From positions 1-26,689 of the forward strand of contig JAZNUS010000138.1 in assembly GCA_045592485.1 (NCBI GenBank): a stretch of DNA of 26,689 nt. Direction: 5' to 3'. This DNA comes from RGIG1828 sp045592485 (GTDB lineage: Bacteria > Bacillota > Clostridia > UMGS1810). The translations under genes were made by a program, and so were the position numbers. The notes beneath the pieces are model-generated. The model saw only the letters and a list, made by a program, of their open reading frames with translations. It did not search any database and was not told the origin of the DNA. Below are positions 23,022 to 26,689 of this stretch, one piece after another; within the stretch, counting starts at the first letter, position 1; each line of letters opens with the position of its first letter.

Positions 23022-23061
23022 ATTAAAAAATTCCGTGTTTGTTGACACGGAATTTTTTAAT
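23022..23061. promoter_or_regulatory. Perfect 17-bp inverted repeat overlapping the GH116 promoter (operator or bidirectional hairpin)
   Basis: Arms 23022-23038 and 23045-23061 are exact reverse complements with a 6-base loop (TTGTTG). The right arm covers most of the -35 and the spacer of the GH116 promoter. It looks like a bidirectional terminator, but both flanking operons point away from it, so an operator, perhaps for the LacI-family gene downstream, is more sensible. Confidence 0.6.
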
Positions 23062-23069
23062 GCTATAAT
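23042..23069 (+). promoter_or_regulatory. Consensus sigma-A promoter for the GH116-LacI operon
   Basis: TTGACA (23042-23047) and TATAAT (23064-23069) are perfect hexamers with a 16-base spacer. The leader to the ATG at 23128 is about 50 bases. Confidence 0.85.
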
Positions 23070-23127
23070 TAGGTTGACAGCAAAATTATAACTTAAGCTT
23101 TTCGGCTATGAACATATGGAGGTTTTT

Positions 23128-25647
23128 ATGAAATACACAGGCGAATACACAAAAGAAATATCCTTTCCTCTCGGTGGAATAGGAAGCGGAAGCATAGGAC
23201 TTGGCGGTGACGGCAGACTTGTTGACTGGGAAATATTTAACCGTCCGTCAAAGGGAAGCACGAACAGATATTCTCATTTTGCAATAAGGGCAATCGATGG
23301 AGAGAAAATTACTGCCGCAGTTCTCAATGGTGATCTGACAAAAGAATATACCGGCCCCTACGGTGCCGGACTATCAAGCTACGGTTCGGGACCGTGTATG
23401 GACAAAATGGCCGGTTTTGCTCATTTCAGAAACCTGGAATTTGACGGAGAATTTCCAATTGCAAATCTCAATTTTGAAGATTCAGATTTTCCCGGAAAAA
23501 TAAATATGACCGCTTTTAATCCCTTTATTCCCAACGACGAATTTAATTCAAGTATTCCGGGTGCATTTTTTGAATTTGAAGTTGAAAACACAACAAACAA
23601 GCCAATGACTTATCAAATAGCTTTCTCTGTGGCAAATCCATTTGAGAAATCCGTAAACAGTTCCGGAAAAGATAACGGGCACACCTATCTGACCCTTGTC
23701 AACAGTGGCGTTGAGACCTCTGACACTGCCTACGGAGACCTTACCGTGACAACAGACTGCGAAACTTCCTTTGCTCAGGACTACTGGTACAGAGGAAGCT
23801 GGCAAAATAATGTAATAACATTCTGGAACGAATTTTCAGGTGAAAAAAACATTAAAAACCGTATTTACGACACAGAAGGAAAATATGATACCGGCTCGCT
23901 TTATGCCCAACATGAAATTTTGCCCGGTGAAAAGAAAATTTTCCGTTTTGTCCTTACCTGGAGTGTTCCGAATAACTATAAATACTGGAACGAGCTTGGC
24001 GAAAAAGATGATAGAACACCATGGAAAAACTATTATGCAACTGTTTTTAAATCATCTTTTCACAGTGCAAAATATGCTTTGGAGAATTTTGAGTCTCTTT
24101 TAAAGCGAACAATGCTTTTCAAGAATACTCTCCATTCATCAACCCTTCCTTCTTATGTTACAGACGCTGCCGCATCAAACCTATCTGTACTGAAATCACC
24201 CACTGTCCTCCGTCTTGAAGACGGCTCGTTCTATGGCTGGGAGGGTTGTGCCATGACTGAAGGTCTATGCTACGGCACATGTCAGCATGTGTGGAACTAT
24301 GCTTATGCGTTATGCTTTCTGTTTCCAAATCTGGAGCGCTCCATAAGAAATAACGAATTCAAATATTCAACCACTGCTGACGGAAAAATGGGATTCCGAA
24401 TGATTCTTCCCCCGGGAAGCGGAATATCTAAATTCAGAGCTTGCCTGGACGGACAGATGGGATCGGTTATAAAATGCTACAGAGAATGGAAGCTTTCAGG
24501 TGACAGTGAGTGGCTTAAGGAAAACTGGGAAAACATTAAAAAAATTCTTGAGTATGCATGGAGCAGCGAAAATCCCGACTGTTGGGACGCCGACAAGGAC
24601 GGTGTACTCGAAGGAAGACAGCATCACACACTTGATATGGAGCTTTTCGGCCCCTCCTCATGGCTTGAAGGTATGTATCTTCTGGCTCTTAAATGTGCCG
24701 AGGAAATGGCTGTTTTTCTTGGCGAAAATGAAAAGGCAAAAGAATATTCGGAGCTTTTTGAAAAAGGAAAACAATGGACAAAGGATAATTTGTTCAACGG
24801 TGAATATTTTATTCAGAAGGTGGATATCACCGACAAATTCGAAGTGGATAAATATGGAGCAGCGGATGATTACTGGAATTTTGAAGCGAAGGAAATAAAA
24901 TATCAGCTTGGAAATGCATCATCTATAGATCAGGTTCTTGCTCAGTGGCATTCCGACATTTTAGGAACGGGAGAAATTTTTGACAAAGAACAGCTTGCAA
25001 CAGCATTGGACAGTATGATGAAATATAATTTCAAATCTGATATGCGCTCTGTGACAAATCCATGGAGAAATTTTTCACTCAATGATGAATCGGGAAGTGT
25101 AATCTGTGATTATCCCAAAGGTGTGCAAAAACCGAAAATTCCTATCTGGTACAGCGAAGAAACAATGACCGGGTTTGAATATTCATTTGCAGGAGTGCTT
25201 TGTTCCAACGGAAAAATTGAAGAGGGCTTAAGAGTTGCAAAAGCTGTTCGTGACCGGTTTGATGGCAAAAAAAGAAATCCGTGGAACGAGTTTGAATGTG
25301 GCTCCAACTACGCCCGCTCAATGGCAAGCTATGCCCTCATCCCCATTCTTTCCGGTTTTGAATTTGATATGCCAAATGGTCACATAGGCTTCAATCCATA
25401 TAAAACCAAAGATTTTTCGTGTATCTGGAGCGTTGCAAATGCATGGGGTAACTTTGAAATCAAAGATTCGTTTGCGAAACTCAGCATATTCGAAAATCCC
25501 ATAACACTCAAATCCTTTAGTTTAAAATTTACAAATGCAATTAAAAGCTTGAAAATTGACGGAAAAAATATTGATTTTGAATTTAAAAACGGTATAATAT
25601 ATTTTAAGGAAACAAATATTTTTGAATCTCTGGAGATTACCTTATGA
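23128..25647 (+). CDS. GH116-family glycoside hydrolase (GBA2-like, DUF608)
   Basis: An 839-residue glycosidase of family GH116, retaining enzymes that include beta-glucosidases, beta-xylosidases and glucosylceramidase GBA2. The N-terminal beta domain begins YTKEISFPLGGIGSGSIGLGG and WEIFNRP, the family's opening signature; the C-terminal (alpha/alpha)6 domain holds the active site. By comparison with characterised members, Glu372 in GWEGC is the probable nucleophile and Asp503 in TLDMELFGPSSW the acid/base. There is no signal peptide, so it should act in the cytoplasm on imported oligosaccharides or glycosides. The start is the ATG at 23128, with GGAGG 5 bases upstream; an ATG at 23116 overlaps that site. 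The stop overlaps the next gene (ATGA). Substrate not readable. Confidence 0.9.
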   Translation: MKYTGEYTKEISFPLGGIGSGSIGLGGDGRLVDWEIFNRPSKGSTNRYSHFAIRAIDGEKITAAVLNGDLTKEYTGPYGAGLSSYGSGPCMDKMAGFAHFRNLEFDGEFPIANLNFEDSDFPGKINMTAFNPFIPNDEFNSSIPGAFFEFEVENTTNKPMTYQIAFSVANPFEKSVNSSGKDNGHTYLTLVNSGVETSDTAYGDLTVTTDCETSFAQDYWYRGSWQNNVITFWNEFSGEKNIKNRIYDTEGKYDTGSLYAQHEILPGEKKIFRFVLTWSVPNNYKYWNELGEKDDRTPWKNYYATVFKSSFHSAKYALENFESLLKRTMLFKNTLHSSTLPSYVTDAAASNLSVLKSPTVLRLEDGSFYGWEGCAMTEGLCYGTCQHVWNYAYALCFLFPNLERSIRNNEFKYSTTADGKMGFRMILPPGSGISKFRACLDGQMGSVIKCYREWKLSGDSEWLKENWENIKKILEYAWSSENPDCWDADKDGVLEGRQHHTLDMELFGPSSWLEGMYLLALKCAEEMAVFLGENEKAKEYSELFEKGKQWTKDNLFNGEYFIQKVDITDKFEVDKYGAADDYWNFEAKEIKYQLGNASSIDQVLAQWHSDILGTGEIFDKEQLATALDSMMKYNFKSDMRSVTNPWRNFSLNDESGSVICDYPKGVQKPKIPIWYSEETMTGFEYSFAGVLCSNGKIEEGLRVAKAVRDRFDGKKRNPWNEFECGSNYARSMASYALIPILSGFEFDMPNGHIGFNPYKTKDFSCIWSVANAWGNFEIKDSFAKLSIFENPITLKSFSLKFTNAIKSLKIDGKNIDFEFKNGIIYFKETNIFESLEITL

Positions 25648-26549
25648 AAAACCTTAAAATAACCACTGCAGAAATTGCAAAAATATGCGGTGTGTCACAG
25701 GGGACGGTTGACAGAGCAATTAACAATCGTCCCGATATAAAAGCAGAAACAAAGCATAAAATTCTGGAAGTAGCAAAAAATTACGGATACAGAGATAAAG
25801 CACCCGGAAATCCCGATGCTGTAAACGAGCTTGTGGGGATTATTGTCTTTAATCTGAACAATGAATATTTTTCCAATCTCATAACAGAGCTTGAATATGT
25901 TTTTGGAGAGCACAGACTCTCAACGGTTGTTATGATGAGTCACTACGATAAGCTTCGTGAAGCGGAATGCATAAGAACCTTATATAACATGGGAGTTAAA
26001 GGAATAATTATGTGTCCCATAAACTCAGGAAAAGAATTTGAAAACTACCTTTCACTTTATGACATACCCATAGTGTGTGTAGGAAACAGGCTTCCTTCGT
26101 TCCCATATGCGGGTATAAACGATTTTGAAGCAATGAAGGAAATGACATTGGAATGTCTGAAGAATGATTTCGAAAACATCATATATTTTTCTCCTGCACT
26201 CAACTACCCTGATGCATCTGCTCAGAGGCTCCGATACGAAGGTTTTTTGAGTGCCATAAATGACAGACCGTTTACCTGTGTTACAGATATCTCAGAAATA
26301 AGGAGAAATTATGATACTAAAACCGTCATAATCTGTTCAAACGATTATTATGCATTGAAGGTATATTTTATCGGTACAAGCGCAAAAGTTACCGGATTCG
26401 ATAACATAAAAACAGTTTCTGATTACCGCCTTCCAATTGATACGGTGGGCTATTCAATATCGAAAATCGCACGGCACGGAACAGACATTATACTCAAAAA
26501 CAGCAATAAGTCAGCTATTATAAATCATTACATTATAAAAAATCATTGA
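25644..26549 (+). CDS. LacI-family transcriptional regulator
   Basis: A 301-residue sugar-responsive repressor. The N-terminal helix-turn-helix (TTAEIAKICGVSQGTVDRAINNRPDIKAETKHKILEVAKNYGY, about residues 7-49) is typical of LacI/GalR, followed by a periplasmic-binding-protein-like effector domain (GIIVFNLNNEYFSNLI, then IPIVCVGNRLPSFPYAGINDFEAM). It is about 30-40 residues shorter than most family members, with the shortening in the second half of the effector domain, but shows no frameshift. The ATG lies within the GH116 stop (ATGA) and is probably translated by coupling. The natural target is the upstream promoter with its inverted repeat, which would make it an autoregulated sugar switch; this is inferred. 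Confidence 0.92.
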   Translation: MKNLKITTAEIAKICGVSQGTVDRAINNRPDIKAETKHKILEVAKNYGYRDKAPGNPDAVNELVGIIVFNLNNEYFSNLITELEYVFGEHRLSTVVMMSHYDKLREAECIRTLYNMGVKGIIMCPINSGKEFENYLSLYDIPIVCVGNRLPSFPYAGINDFEAMKEMTLECLKNDFENIIYFSPALNYPDASAQRLRYEGFLSAINDRPFTCVTDISEIRRNYDTKTVIICSNDYYALKVYFIGTSAKVTGFDNIKTVSDYRLPIDTVGYSISKIARHGTDIILKNSNKSAIINHYIIKNH

Positions 26550-26581
26550 AAAAAAGGGGATGTAAATTAATTCCCATAAAG

Positions 26582-26610
26582 AATCGAGGATGAAAATTCC
26601 TCGATTTTTT
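26582..26610 (+). terminator. Terminator after the LacI-family gene
   Basis: AATCGAGGA (26582-26590) pairs exactly with TCCTCGATT (26598-26606) and is followed by TTTT. It lies 33 bases after the stop at 26549 and closes the GH116-LacI operon. Confidence 0.9.
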
Positions 26611-26623
26611 GTGCAAAAAAATA

Positions 26624-26648
26624 GGCTGAAACCATAGCGGAATCAGCC
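26624..26648 (-). terminator. Possible minus-strand terminator
   Basis: GGCTGA and TCAGCC (26624-26629, 26643-26648) form a 6-bp stem with a 13-base loop; on the minus strand it is followed by TATTTTTTT. It could stop transcripts from the right, but the stem is short. Confidence 0.35.
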
Positions 26649-26657
26649 ATTTTGTGG

Positions 26658-26685
26658 TATAATATTTGTATGACCAAATACAAAT
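26658..26685 (+). promoter_or_regulatory. Extended -10 promoter with an operator-like palindrome at the window end
   Basis: TGGTATAAT is an extended -10 element (TATAAT at 26658-26663) without a good -35. It is followed at once by ATTTGTA (26664-26670), an 8-base gap and TACAAAT (26679-26685). A palindrome at the transcript start suggests a repressor site for a gene that begins to the right. Confidence 0.5.
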
Positions 26686-26689
26686 TTAA

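Noticed and set aside
23022..23061. Ordinary bidirectional terminator
   Set aside because: Both neighbouring genes are transcribed away from it and a consensus promoter overlaps its right arm, so there is no upstream transcript for it to end.
26670..26689. Start of a new gene at the ATG at 26670
   Set aside because: There is no ribosome binding site, and the ATG is only 6 bases after the -10 element and inside the palindrome; too little sequence remains to judge.
1..26689. CRISPR arrays, tRNA or rRNA genes, insertion sequences, prophage genes
   Set aside because: I looked for direct repeats with spacers, cloverleaf-like segments, transposase or integrase motifs and phage structural genes and saw none.

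Overview
The window looks like the chromosome of a low-GC, anaerobic, endospore-forming member of the Clostridia, probably Oscillospirales/Ruminococcaceae-like. The evidence is a SpoIIID regulator, a SCIFF ranthipeptide with its radical-SAM maturase (a hallmark of Clostridia), the DUF512-Der-PlsY cluster, a zinc-type L32, strong GGAGG ribosome binding sites and consensus sigma-A promoters. I see no rRNA, tRNA, CRISPR array, insertion sequence or phage gene.

Layout. (1) 1-2.9 kb is an AT-rich accessory stretch: the tail of a possible HipA-like gene, an unrecognised 323-residue gene, and an AAA_14/DUF4143 ATPase with its own promoter. (2) 3.0-4.2 kb holds spoIIID and a sugar nucleotidyltransferase, closed by a 19-bp terminator hairpin. 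(3) 4.2-8.5 kb, minus strand, holds an intracellular subtilisin, mscL, and an 845-residue TetM/EF-G-like GTPase carrying a C-terminal NYN/YacP (Rae1-like) endonuclease domain. (4) 8.5-15.5 kb, minus strand, is a housekeeping run in transcription order yceD(DUF177)-rpmF, terminator, HAD phosphatase-DUF512 radical SAM-der-plsY-metY-eamA. (5) 15.7-19.9 kb, minus strand, is an operon of a ROK regulator and two paralogous membrane GT2 glycosyltransferases. (6) 20.0-22.9 kb, minus strand, is the SCIFF locus: a 48-residue Cys-rich precursor, a hairpin, the SPASM radical-SAM maturase, and an Orn/Lys/Arg decarboxylase coupled to the maturase by an ATGA overlap. (7) 23.0-26.6 kb, plus strand, is a GH116-family glycoside hydrolase coupled to a LacI-family regulator, followed by a terminator and then a promoter plus palindrome for a gene beyond the window.

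How it fits together. The most distinctive items are the translational-GTPase/A-site-nuclease fusion, which would put two ribosomal A-site activities on one chain; the SCIFF locus, whose precursor has Gly where I recall the family's thioether-acceptor Thr and whose operon includes a PLP decarboxylase; and a perfect 17-bp inverted repeat that overlaps the GH116 promoter between the two divergent operons. All assignments are from reading translations and motifs; no database search was run.
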